Shown one piece after another: positions 1 to 5,407 of a stretch of DNA of 6,717 nt. The stretch is from an uncultured Collinsella sp. (lineage in GTDB: Bacteria; Actinomycetota; Coriobacteriia; Coriobacteriales; Coriobacteriaceae): assembly GCA_905211615.1 (NCBI GenBank), contig CAJMBB010000104.1, positions 1 through 6,717 on the forward strand, read 5' to 3'. The notes under the pieces are model-generated. The model was given only the letters and a program-made list of their open reading frames with translations. It was not told where the DNA came from and made no database searches. The stretch's first letter is position 1, and each line of letters starts with the position of its first letter. Position numbers and translations under genes: made by a program.

Positions 1-130
1 GGCCCTCGCGGCCTAGTCGCTATTTAGGGCGTCCAAGATTTGGGACGCAGTTCAATTCGGTAGCGGGCTTTTTGCTACTGATTTGCCGGGATTCGAACCC
101 GACAGGGTGCGGATCCCGGCATCATCGCAA
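1..130. other. Non-coding stretch with clustered hairpins
   Basis: I see no convincing gene here. Three short inverted repeats lie in a row: GCGTCC (29-34) with GGACGC (43-48); GTAGC (60-64) with GCTAC (74-78); and a perfect 8-bp pair GCCGGGAT (85-92) with ATCCCGGC (113-120), which encloses ACCC (97-100) and GGGT (105-108). The minus strand of 88-100 reads GGGTTCGAATCCC, which looks like a tRNA T-arm, but no complete cloverleaf can be built around it. An open plus-strand frame without a good start runs from 17 through this stretch into the following repeat and stops at 259. It has no recognisable domain, so I do not call it a gene. Confidence 0.45.
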
Positions 131-358
131 GGCCTGTGGTCAAAAAATGGCAAATATGAGTACTGTTACCATTGTAGTTACAGCGATTTCATGCCATCAG
201 AAGGCGATTTAGACGCCAGGGGTCCTACGGCGAAAGAATTGCAGGCGTTTATCAGCTGAGTACTTGGACATATGTTGCGTAATACTGCATATTTTGCAAA
301 AAGATAATGCTACAGGACTTGTGACAGTACTCATATTTGACGTTTTTTGCCCACGGCC
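131..358. repeat. MITE-like element with ~38-bp terminal inverted repeats
   Basis: The left arm (131-169) and the reverse complement of the right arm (321-358) match at 34 of 38 positions with one single-base gap. They share CAAAAAA and a 16-base block, CAAATATGAGTACTGT. About 150 bp separate the arms. The interior encodes no transposase, so a non-autonomous miniature element or a dispersed intergenic repeat is the best fit. Short frames cross it on both strands. One on the plus strand stops at 259. One on the minus strand (334-209) encodes 41 residues beginning MSTVT, with no clear ribosome-binding site. I see no obvious target-site duplication, so the exact ends are uncertain. From memory this repeat type is common in Collinsella, but that was not checked here. 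Confidence 0.6.
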
Positions 359-416
359 CCTTATTACGTGGGCGAATCAGTTGCAAAACGGACTCCTAAA
401 CGTCCTTCGCAATCAG

Positions 417-439
417 AACCACCCTTAAAAAGGGTGGTT
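417..439. repeat. Right-end hairpin of the IS200-type element
   Basis: A perfect 10-bp inverted repeat, AACCACCCTT (417-426) with AAGGGTGGTT (430-439), has a 3-nt AAA loop. It lies downstream of the transposase gene. Its GGGTGGTTT side is identical to that of the hairpin on the other side of the gene (1111-1119). This is the expected layout for transposase-recognised end hairpins. It could also act as a weak terminator. Confidence 0.55.
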
Positions 440-465
440 TGCTCTTAGGGTATAACCCACGGGCC

Positions 466-495
466 CCGGGCTCGCGTCTAAAGGCGCGGGCCCGG
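466..495. repeat. 12-bp GC-rich hairpin between tnpA stop and right end
   Basis: CCGGGCTCGCGT (466-477) pairs with GCGCGGGCCCGG (484-495) through ten Watson-Crick and two G-T pairs, with a CTAAAG loop. A competing hairpin, GGCC-C-GGAC (489-497) with GTCC-A-GGCC (501-509), overlaps it. The position, between the transposase stop codon and the right-end hairpin, suggests a structural part of the element's right end or a terminator-like 3' structure. No T-tract follows it on either strand. Confidence 0.4.
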
Positions 496-551
496 ACTTC
501 GTCCAGGCCTAGTGCATCTTGACCCGTGGCGCGCCGGTCGAACCGGCAGGA

Positions 552-1010
552 TCACCTCCTCTTGAAGGGGTCCTCGTACTCCTTCACGCTCAGCTTGTCC
601 AGCGCGATGTCGTGGGACTCCTGCTCCCTGATGTACTTGGCGATCGTCGCCTCGTTCAGGCCGACGGTGGACACGTAGTAGCCCTCCGCCCAGAACTTCC
701 TGTTGCCGAACTTGTACTTGAGGTTGGCGTGCCTGTCGAATATCATCAGCGAGCTCTTCCCCTTCAGGTAGCCCATGACGCTCGCGACGCTGTACTTCGG
801 CGGGATCGCCAGCAGCACGTGCACGTGGTCTGGCATCAGGTGCCCCTCGATTATCTCGATCCCCTTGTACTCGCACAGCTTCCTGAGGATCTCCCCTATG
901 TCGCTCCTGATTTGGTTGTAGATCACTTTGCGCCTATACTTCGGCGTGAACACGATGTGGTACTTGCACATCCACTTCGTGTGGGAAAGGCTGTAGGCCT
1001 TCTGGGCCAT
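552..1010 (-). CDS. tnpA: IS200/IS605 family transposase TnpA (HUH, Y1)
   Basis: The 152-residue protein is a normal full length for the single-domain Y1 HUH transposases. These cut single-stranded IS ends, form a 5'-phosphotyrosine link, and move the element as a circular single strand. The HUH metal-binding motif is DHVHVLL (H62 and H64), and the nucleophile is probably Y126 in KYIREQ, within the family-typical STVGLNEATIAKYIREQ segment. YHIVFTPKYRR (17-27) near the N-terminus is also family-typical. I chose the ATG at 1010 over an in-frame ATG at 1052. It gives the family's usual N-terminus (MAQKAYSLSHTKW) and has an AAGGGG ribosome-binding site 8 nt upstream, whereas the longer start adds 14 atypical residues. 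The gene is intact. Translation may be repressed by the leader hairpin at 1016-1077. The gene points away from the glutamine synthetase terminator and is probably not co-transcribed with it. Confidence 0.93.
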   Translation of the reverse strand: MAQKAYSLSHTKWMCKYHIVFTPKYRRKVIYNQIRSDIGEILRKLCEYKGIEIIEGHLMPDHVHVLLAIPPKYSVASVMGYLKGKSSLMIFDRHANLKYKFGNRKFWAEGYYVSTVGLNEATIAKYIREQESHDIALDKLSVKEYEDPFKRR

Positions 1011-1015
1011 GGCGA

Positions 1016-1077
1016 CCACCCCTTCGACTCGAATTCTTGACGGCCTGAACAATCGTCAATATCGGTCGGAGGGGTGG
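1016..1077 (-). promoter_or_regulatory. tnpA leader hairpin sequestering the Shine-Dalgarno
   Basis: CCACCCCT (1016-1023) is complementary to AGGGGTGG (1070-1077). After one mismatch the stem continues with CGAC (1025-1028) and GTCG (1065-1068). Further inside, TTGACG (1037-1042) pairs with CGTCAA (1054-1059). In the minus-strand transcript the 3' side of the outer stem is the AAGGGGTGG ribosome-binding site of tnpA, so the folded leader would block translation. IS200 in enterobacteria is known to limit its transposase by a 5'-leader structure that hides the ribosome-binding site; the match in mechanism here is inferred from the sequence. Confidence 0.5.
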
Positions 1078-1089
1078 CTTTGTAAAGCC
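1076..1089. repeat. GGCTTTGTAAAGCC palindrome in IS left end
   Basis: GGCTTT (1076-1081) and AAAGCC (1084-1089) form a tight palindrome between the tnpA leader hairpin and the left-end hairpin. Its outer bases overlap the leader stem by two positions, so the two folds compete. It could be part of the left-end structure or a small attenuator upstream of tnpA. Confidence 0.35.
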
Positions 1090-1097
1090 GTTTGTCT

Positions 1098-1116
1098 CCA
1101 CCCGCGTAGCGGGTGG
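1098..1116. repeat. Left-end hairpin of the IS200-type element
   Basis: A perfect 8-bp inverted repeat, CCACCCGC (1098-1105) with GCGGGTGG (1109-1116), has a 3-nt GTA loop and is followed by TTTA. It is upstream of tnpA and shares CCACCC and GGGTGGTTT with the hairpin at 417-439. It is therefore the likely left-end recognition hairpin for the transposase. Confidence 0.55.
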
Positions 1117-1122
1117 TTTAAA

Positions 1123-1155
1123 GCTGGCCGCTGCGCGGCCAGCAGACTAAAGTCT
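1123..1155. repeat. Tandem hairpins next to the IS left end
   Basis: GCTGGCCGC (1123-1131) pairs perfectly with GCGGCCAGC (1135-1143) around a 3-nt TGC loop. It is immediately followed by AGACT (1144-1148) and AGTCT (1151-1155) around AA. They sit between the IS left-end hairpin and the glnN terminator. They may form the outermost part of the IS left end, or belong to the host sequence into which it inserted. Confidence 0.4.
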
Positions 1156-1161
1156 TGAAAT

Positions 1162-1198
1162 CAAAAAGCCGGGGCCCGCACGATGCGGACCCCGGCTC
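1162..1198 (-). terminator. Rho-independent terminator of glnN
   Basis: AGCCGGGG (1167-1174) pairs with CCCCGGCT (1190-1197). After one mismatch the stem continues with five more pairs (1176-1180 with 1184-1188) closed by a CGA loop. On the minus strand the stem is followed directly by TTTTT (1167-1163). It lies about 30 bp past the glnN stop codon and faces the right way, so it is a textbook intrinsic terminator for that gene and insulates it from the insertion sequence. Confidence 0.88.
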
Positions 1199-1226
1199 AA
1201 TACCGTGACGATATGTCAGTTACATT

Positions 1227-3314
1227 CTACACGTAGAACAGGATGTCGTCGTAGGTCGGGACCGGCCAGTAGTCGGCGGCCACGATCTCCTCCATGGCAT
1301 CCACGGCGGCACGCAGCGTATCCATAGCGGGAACGACCTCGTGTGCATACACGTTGGCCTGCTCCTGGCCATCGAGGGCCTCGGCCTTCTGATGCACGGC
1401 GTCGAGCGCCTTGATGGAGTCGTTAATGGCGGTGATGCCGTTGCAGAGCTTGTTGAGCGTGTTCTGCTCGCACTGCATGGCAGCCTCAGCACCGGCGGCA
1501 CGAATAGTCTCAAGGCCCTTAGCGACCTTGGTAGCATAGGCGGTAATGACCGGGCGATAGGTACGACGCGCCTCGCGAACCATCGTGGTAGCCTCGATGT
1601 TCATGAGCTTGTTGTACTTCTCGAGCTTGCAGTCGTAGCGGCACTGGGCCTCGGCCTTGGTCAGGACGCCCGTCTCCTCAAAGAGCGCGATAGCCTTATC
1701 GGAAACAAAGGCGGGCAGGGCGTCGGCCGTGGTCTTGTTGTTGGCAAGGCCGCGCTTCTCGGCCTCAATGGGCCACTCGTCGGAGTAACCGTCGCCGGAG
1801 AACAGGATGCGCTGGTGATCGGTCAGGACCTTCTTGCAGTACTCGAGCGCGGCGTCCTGGAACTTATCCTCGGGCGTACCCTCGAGTGCGTCGGCGAAGG
1901 ACTTGAGCGACTTGGCCACGGCGGCATCGAGCACCAGGTTGGAGTCGGAGACGTTCTGCTCGGAGCCGCAGGCACGGAACTCGAACTTGTTGCCAGTGAA
2001 GGCGAACGGGGAGGTGCGGTTGCGGTCGGTGTTGTCCTGCATCAGCTTGGGCAGGGTATCGGCGCCCAGGTCAAGCACGCCGCGCGTGGCATGGACGGAA
2101 GCCTTGCCATCGATAATCTTCTCGACGACCTCGGTAAGCTGGTCGCCCAGGAAGATGGACATAATCGCCGGAGGAGCCTCGTTGGCGCCCAGACGATGAT
2201 CGTTGCCGGCCGAGGCAACGGAAGCACGCAGGAGCTCCTGATAGTTATCGACGGCCTCGATCACCGCGGTGAGGAAGACAATGAACTGCAGGTTGTCGAG
2301 CGGGGTGTCGCCCGGATCGAGCAGGTTCTCGGACTCGGTACCAAGCGACCAGTTGTTGTGCTTGCCCGAACCGTTGATGCCCTCAAAGGGCTTCTCGTGC
2401 AGCAGGCAGACCAAGTCGTGGCGGGAGGCGATGAGCTTCATCTTCTCCATCATGACCAGATTCTGGTCGATGGCCTCGTTGACCTCGCCATAGACAGGGG
2501 CGAGCTCATGCTGGCAGGGAGCAACCTCGTTGTGCTTGGTCTTGGCGGGAATGCCAAGCGCCCACAGCTCATCGTCCAGGTCCTTCATATAGGCCGAGAC
2601 GGTGGGGCGGATAGCGCCAAAGTAGTGCTCCTCGAGCTCCTGGCCCTTGCAGGGAGCAGCACCAAAGAGGGTGCGGCCGGTGATGACCAGGTCCTTGCGC
2701 TTGCGGTAAGCGTCCTTCTTGATCAGGAAGTACTCCTGCTCGTCGCCCACGGAAGGAACGACCTTCTTGGGGGTCTTACCAAACAGCGCCAAAACGCGCT
2801 TGGACTCACGCGAGAGCGCGGTCATGGAGCGCAGCAGCGGGGTCTTCTTGTCCAGGGCCTCGCCTGTGTAGGAGCAGAAAGCTGTGGGGATGCACAGGAC
2901 ATCGTCCTTGATAAAAGCGGGGCTGGTGGGATCCCAGGCGGTGTAGCCACGGGCCTCGAAGGTGGCACGCAAGCCGCCGTTGGGGAAGCTGGAGGCATCG
3001 GGCTCGCCCTGGATGAGGTTCTTGCCCGTAAACTTGGTAATGGCGGTGCCGTCGTGGTTGGGCTCGAGGAAGCTGTCGTGCTTCTCGGAAGTAATGCCCG
3101 AAAGCGGCTGGAACCAGTGTGCGTAGTGCGTCGCGCCCTTGGAGATGGCCCAGACCTTCATGGCGTGGGCAACGGCGTTGGCCACATCCAAGTCGAGCGG
3201 CTCACCGCCCTCGAGGGTTGCAGCAAGGCGCTTCCAAATGTCCTTGGGGAGGTAGTCCTTCATGACTTCCTCAGAGAACACCATGGTCCCGAAGCGGTCA
3301 GTAAGATCGGCCAT
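1227..3314 (-). CDS. glnN: Type III glutamine synthetase
   Basis: This 695-residue enzyme makes glutamine from glutamate, ammonium and ATP in the cytoplasm. Length and motifs fit the GSIII family (about 700-730 residues), not the ~450-residue GSI. Visible family signatures, in order, are VGDEQEYFLI (189-198), GRTLFGAAPCKGQE (213-226), NEVAPCQHELAPVYGEVNEA (262-281), EKPFEGINGSGKHNNWSLGT (307-326), RLGANEAPPAIMSIFLG (374-390) and NRTSPFAFTGNKFEFR (432-447). Together these cover the glutamate/ammonium pocket, the ATP- and metal-binding segments and the arginine-rich phosphate region. A helical C-terminal part (about 560-695) follows, as in other GSIII proteins. I chose the ATG at 3314 because AAGGGAG lies 6 nt upstream (3321-3327) and the protein then begins MADLTDRFG. 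An in-frame ATG at 3377 would add 21 residues but lacks a ribosome-binding site. The gene is single, intact, ends in its own terminator, and is divergent from the metF operon. A palindrome over its probable promoter suggests control, probably by nitrogen status. Confidence 0.96.
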   Translation of the reverse strand: MADLTDRFGTMVFSEEVMKDYLPKDIWKRLAATLEGGEPLDLDVANAVAHAMKVWAISKGATHYAHWFQPLSGITSEKHDSFLEPNHDGTAITKFTGKNLIQGEPDASSFPNGGLRATFEARGYTAWDPTSPAFIKDDVLCIPTAFCSYTGEALDKKTPLLRSMTALSRESKRVLALFGKTPKKVVPSVGDEQEYFLIKKDAYRKRKDLVITGRTLFGAAPCKGQELEEHYFGAIRPTVSAYMKDLDDELWALGIPAKTKHNEVAPCQHELAPVYGEVNEAIDQNLVMMEKMKLIASRHDLVCLLHEKPFEGINGSGKHNNWSLGTESENLLDPGDTPLDNLQFIVFLTAVIEAVDNYQELLRASVASAGNDHRLGANEAPPAIMSIFLGDQLTEVVEKIIDGKASVHATRGVLDLGADTLPKLMQDNTDRNRTSPFAFTGNKFEFRACGSEQNVSDSNLVLDAAVAKSLKSFADALEGTPEDKFQDAALEYCKKVLTDHQRILFSGDGYSDEWPIEAEKRGLANNKTTADALPAFVSDKAIALFEETGVLTKAEAQCRYDCKLEKYNKLMNIEATTMVREARRTYRPVITAYATKVAKGLETIRAAGAEAAMQCEQNTLNKLCNGITAINDSIKALDAVHQKAEALDGQEQANVYAHEVVPAMDTLRAAVDAMEEIVAADYWPVPTYDDILFYV

Positions 3315-3320
3315 ACGGAA

Positions 3321-3327
3321 CTCCCTT
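3321..3327 (-). promoter_or_regulatory. glnN ribosome-binding site
   Basis: The minus strand reads AAGGGAG, 6 nt before the ATG at 3314. This fixes the start and argues against the upstream in-frame ATG at 3377, which has no comparable site. A 6-bp hairpin, CACCGC (3336-3341) with GCGGTG (3349-3354), lies just upstream in the leader. Confidence 0.75.
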
Positions 3328-3394
3328 CGTATCGGCACCGCGTGAGATGCGGTGTTGATTACTAACGAACGAGTCATAGCTTAGACTCGCCGTG

Positions 3395-3438
3395 TTTCCG
3401 CGACATTACCGTTATGTTGCTGTCGCGAAACCAATCAA
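3395..3438 (-). promoter_or_regulatory. Candidate glnN promoter with operator-like palindrome
   Basis: On the minus strand TTGATT (3438-3433) and CATAAC (3416-3411) are 16 bp apart and match the -35 and -10 consensus at four of six positions each. An inverted repeat, CGCGACA (3399-3405) with TGTCGCG (3421-3427), flanked by TTTC and GAAA, covers the spacer and the expected transcription start. That is where a repressor would act. The predicted leader would be about 90 nt. The promoter is weak by consensus, and I cannot assign the palindrome to a known regulator. It does not fit the spacing of an actinobacterial GlnR box. Confidence 0.33.
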
Positions 3439-3525
3439 TGAGGTTACCGCATCACAGCGGCGCTGCCGCCCTTAATGGCCAATCAACTGTATAAATTGCA
3501 GACCTCTCCCCATAGTTTAAGGGTA

Positions 3526-3601
3526 GTCAATTTGGGATGGGGCTCTATTAACTGGTATTTCGCATCAAATACCATTCAATATAGCCCCATCCTAGATTGA
3601 C
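3526..3601. repeat. 76-nt near-perfect palindrome
   Basis: Two 35-nt arms (3526-3560 and 3567-3601) surround a 6-nt CGCATC loop. Thirty positions pair Watson-Crick, two are G-T, and three are mismatched (at 3545, 3550 and 3552). The central part pairs GGATGGGGCT with AGCCCCATCC and GGTATTT with AAATACC. It lies between the divergent glnN and metF genes. No T-run follows either side, so it is not a typical intrinsic terminator. It could be a small palindromic repeat, the fused ends of a lost insertion sequence, or a structured RNA or barrier element. No gene is encoded in it. Confidence 0.7.
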
Positions 3602-3674
3602 CGCTCTGTTATAGGAAAAGCCGATAGCGAAACATCTTCGATTGGTATCCCCAAATAGCGAGCGAAACTCCACC

Positions 3675-3697
3675 GTAGCACAGTGGTGCTGTAGAAT
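3675..3697 (+). promoter_or_regulatory. Candidate metF -10 element with adjoining inverted repeat
   Basis: TAGAAT (3692-3697) differs from the -10 consensus by one base and is about 40 bp before the metF start. No good -35 hexamer lies 16-18 bp upstream, so promoter assignment is tentative. AGCAC (3677-3681) and GTGCT (3686-3690) form an inverted repeat directly against the -10, a plausible repressor position. I see no SAM riboswitch or T-box features in 3602-3737. Confidence 0.3.
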
Positions 3698-3724
3698 CCT
3701 TACAACACATCGCACTAAATATCT

Positions 3725-3731
3725 AAAGGAG
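3725..3731 (+). promoter_or_regulatory. metF ribosome-binding site
   Basis: AAAGGAG lies 6 nt before the ATG at 3738. It selects this start over an in-frame ATG at 3642, which would add 32 residues with no MTHFR similarity. Confidence 0.85.
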
Positions 3732-3737
3732 CACGAT

Positions 3738-4610
3738 ATGCGCGTCGACGAGGTTTTTAAGCAGGCAGCATCCCAGGGCACCGCACCCGTTTCGTTTGAG
3801 ATGTTCCCGCCCAAGGGCGAGCTTACCCTCGACACGGCTCGCGAGGTGGCAGGCAATCTGTGCAAGCTTTCGCCGAGCTTTGTCTCGGTCACCTGCTCGG
3901 CCGGCGGCTCTGGTAACGGTGCCACCACCGCCCCCATCGCGCATATGATTTCGAGCGAATTCGATACGCCCTCGGTAGCGCACCTTACCTGCGTGGGCCG
4001 CTCGCACGCCGATATCGCCGCCAAGATCGACGAGTATCGCACCGCCGGCGTGGAAAACGTGCTGGCCCTGCGCGGCGACCTGCCCGCTGGCGCGACCGAG
4101 GACGACAAGCCCGCCTCCGACTACGCCTACGCCCGTGACCTCATCCCCGAGCTCGTCGACGCCGGCTTTTGCGTGGGCGCCGCAGCCTACCCCGAGGGTC
4201 ACATTGCCTGCGAGGATCTCAACCTCTCGGTCGAGCACCTCAAACAAAAGCAAGACGCCGGCGCGAGCTTCTTTGTGACACAGCTCTTCTTCGATAACGA
4301 GTGCTTCTATCGCTTCCGCGAGCTTGCCGACAAAGCCGGCATCACCGTGCCTATCACCGCGGGCATCATGCCGTTTATGGGCAAGTCGCAAATCAGCCGC
4401 ATGGTCTTTATGTGCGGCGCATCGCTGCCCTCCCCCGTCATCAAGATTCTCGCCAAGTACGAGAACGACCCCGAGAGCCTGCAGGCAGCCGGTGTAGATT
4501 ATGCTGCTCGTCAGCTTTGCGACCTTAAGGAGCACGGTGCCGACGGTCTGCACCTGTACACTATGAACCGTCCTGCAATCGCCGCGACCATTATGGAGCG
4601 CCTGGGGTAA
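3738..4610 (+). CDS. metF: 5,10-methylenetetrahydrofolate reductase (MetF)
   Basis: The 290-residue cytoplasmic flavoenzyme reduces 5,10-methylene-THF to 5-methyl-THF, the methyl donor for methionine synthase. It is close to the length of E. coli MetF (about 296) and forms one FAD-binding TIM barrel. Family motifs seen are SFEMFPPKG (19-27, with the catalytic-type Glu at 21), AHLTCVGRS (81-89), NVLALRGD (107-114), AAAYPEGH (148-155), FFVTQLFFDN (178-187), PITAGIMPF (205-213) and a C-terminal GLHLYTMNR (270-278). The start is set by the AAAGGAG site. The stop codon overlaps the start of the next gene by one base (TAATG), so the two are probably translationally coupled. The gene opens a methionine-synthesis operon whose third gene, metH, uses its product. 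Confidence 0.96.
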   Translation: MRVDEVFKQAASQGTAPVSFEMFPPKGELTLDTAREVAGNLCKLSPSFVSVTCSAGGSGNGATTAPIAHMISSEFDTPSVAHLTCVGRSHADIAAKIDEYRTAGVENVLALRGDLPAGATEDDKPASDYAYARDLIPELVDAGFCVGAAAYPEGHIACEDLNLSVEHLKQKQDAGASFFVTQLFFDNECFYRFRELADKAGITVPITAGIMPFMGKSQISRMVFMCGASLPSPVIKILAKYENDPESLQAAGVDYAARQLCDLKEHGADGLHLYTMNRPAIAATIMERLG

Positions 4611-5398
4611 TGGAAAAACCGCACGTCGATACAACCGTTGTTGAAGTGCCGGCCGACCTTGCGTCGCCGGCGCTTTACCGTATCGACGCTGCCCACCGCC
4701 CTCGTGTCGACCGTGCCGAGATGCTGCGGTATCTGGGCTACGGCGGCCAGCAGATTGAGCCCGAGCTGTCACGACGAATTGAGCTTGTAGTCGAGCGCCT
4801 AGAGCTGGATATCGAGCCCCGCGGCGTGCGACGCGTGTTTGCCGTCGATGCCACGGGCGTCGACGGGCAGGGCGAGCCCTGCATCCGCTTGGTTGGCACC
4901 AATGTTGAGCTGCGGGGTCGTGATATCTATCGACATCTCAAAGACGCCCGCCTGGCGGCGCTCATGGCCTGCACCCTCGGGATGTCTGCCGAACGCCGTC
5001 TGCGCACCACGGGAGCCCAGCAACCCCTGGAAGGCGCCGTGCTCGACGCCGCATGCTCTGCCTATGTGGAGGCCGCCGTCGAGCAGATGGACCAGCAGGT
5101 CAAGGCTGCAGCCGCTGCACACGGGCTCGCCGGCAACTGGCGCTTCAGTCCCGGCTATGGCGACTGCCCGCTCTCTGCCCAGCGCTCGATCGTGGATGCA
5201 CTCAATGCCACGCGCCTCATTGGACTTACCGTCACCCCCACCAGCCTGCTCATGCCCACCAAGAGCGTGACCGCTGTGATTGGTCTGTTCGACGGCGAAG
5301 TCCACGACGCCCAGAGCCGCCCCACCTGCAGTATCTGCCGCATGCGCGAGCACTGCCGCTTCCGTGCCGCCCACACCACCTGCTATTCCAGCCATTAG
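4610..5398 (+). CDS. Stand-alone methionine synthase activation-domain protein
   Basis: The 262-residue protein matches the reactivation (AdoMet-binding) domain that in E. coli forms the C-terminus of MetH. There it positions AdoMet to remethylate cob(II)alamin after accidental oxidation. The diagnostic segment is NWRFSPGYGDCPL (176-188), followed by TRLIGLTVTPTSLLMPTKSV (201-220), equivalent to the RxxPGY and downstream motifs of MetH. The N-terminal half (about 30-175) is helical and alanine-rich. The C-terminus carries clustered cysteines (C240, C243, C249, C258; the core is C-x2-C-x5-C followed by RFR), which may bind a metal or Fe-S cluster. The gene starts within the metF stop codon and ends 9 nt before metH, whose ribosome-binding site overlaps this gene's stop. 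A split arrangement with a separate activation protein is known in other bacteria such as Thermotoga. I infer that the adjacent MetH lacks its own activation domain. Confidence 0.85.
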   Translation: MEKPHVDTTVVEVPADLASPALYRIDAAHRPRVDRAEMLRYLGYGGQQIEPELSRRIELVVERLELDIEPRGVRRVFAVDATGVDGQGEPCIRLVGTNVELRGRDIYRHLKDARLAALMACTLGMSAERRLRTTGAQQPLEGAVLDAACSAYVEAAVEQMDQQVKAAAAAHGLAGNWRFSPGYGDCPLSAQRSIVDALNATRLIGLTVTPTSLLMPTKSVTAVIGLFDGEVHDAQSRPTCSICRMREHCRFRAAHTTCYSSH

Positions 5399-5401
5399 GA
5401 G
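5397..5401 (+). promoter_or_regulatory. metH ribosome-binding site overlapping upstream stop
   Basis: AGGAG overlaps the TAG stop of the preceding gene (5396-5398) and lies 6 nt before the ATG at 5408. The overlap suggests coupled translation. It also supports the upstream start, which gives MetH an N-terminal extension. Confidence 0.8.
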
Positions 5402-5407
5402 CCATCG

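Larger units (their letters stand above)
411..1160 (-). mobile_element. IS200/IS605-type insertion sequence (approximate ends)
   Basis: This appears to be a minimal IS200-like element with only a Y1 transposase gene and no tnpB in view. Both flanks carry similar hairpins: CCACCC pairing with GGGTGG at 419-437 and again at 1098-1116, each followed on the plus strand by TTT (432-440 and 1111-1119). Subterminal imperfect palindromes instead of terminal inverted repeats are the hallmark of this family, which moves as a single-stranded circle. Because tnpA is on the minus strand, the high-coordinate end is the left end. A ~0.7-kb size is normal for IS200 relatives. The exact cleavage sites are not determined. 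The hairpins at 1123-1143 and 1144-1155 may be inside or just outside the element. Confidence 0.65.

Noticed and set aside
60..78. Possible terminator (GTAGC ... TTTTT ... GCTAC)
   Set aside because: The T-run is in the loop and not after a GC-rich stem, so it does not have intrinsic-terminator geometry.
60..120. Possible tRNA gene on the minus strand
   Set aside because: Only a T-arm-like stretch is present; no acceptor, D-arm or anticodon stem can be paired with it and no CCA is present.
17..259. Plus-strand open frame of about 80 codons crossing the MITE-like repeat
   Set aside because: It has no convincing start codon or ribosome-binding site and overlaps a repeat arm; coding cannot be supported from the sequence alone.
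548..570. GGATCACCTCCTC, resembling the 3' end of 16S rRNA
   Set aside because: It is the complement of the last codons of tnpA (AGG AGG TGA), and no other 16S rRNA sequence is nearby.
519..1040. A 173-codon plus-strand frame opposite tnpA
   Set aside because: It is the shadow of the transposase gene; no ribosome-binding site or family similarity is visible.
1341..3365. A 674-codon open frame on the plus strand, fully antisense to glnN
   Set aside because: It is an artefact of G/C-rich third positions in the real gene. Its product is low-complexity (Gly/Val/Leu-rich) and matches no family, whereas the opposite strand has a full set of GSIII motifs.
3602..3737. SAM riboswitch or T-box leader before metF
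   Set aside because: None of the conserved core sequences of either class is present, and the stretch is short with only one small inverted repeat.
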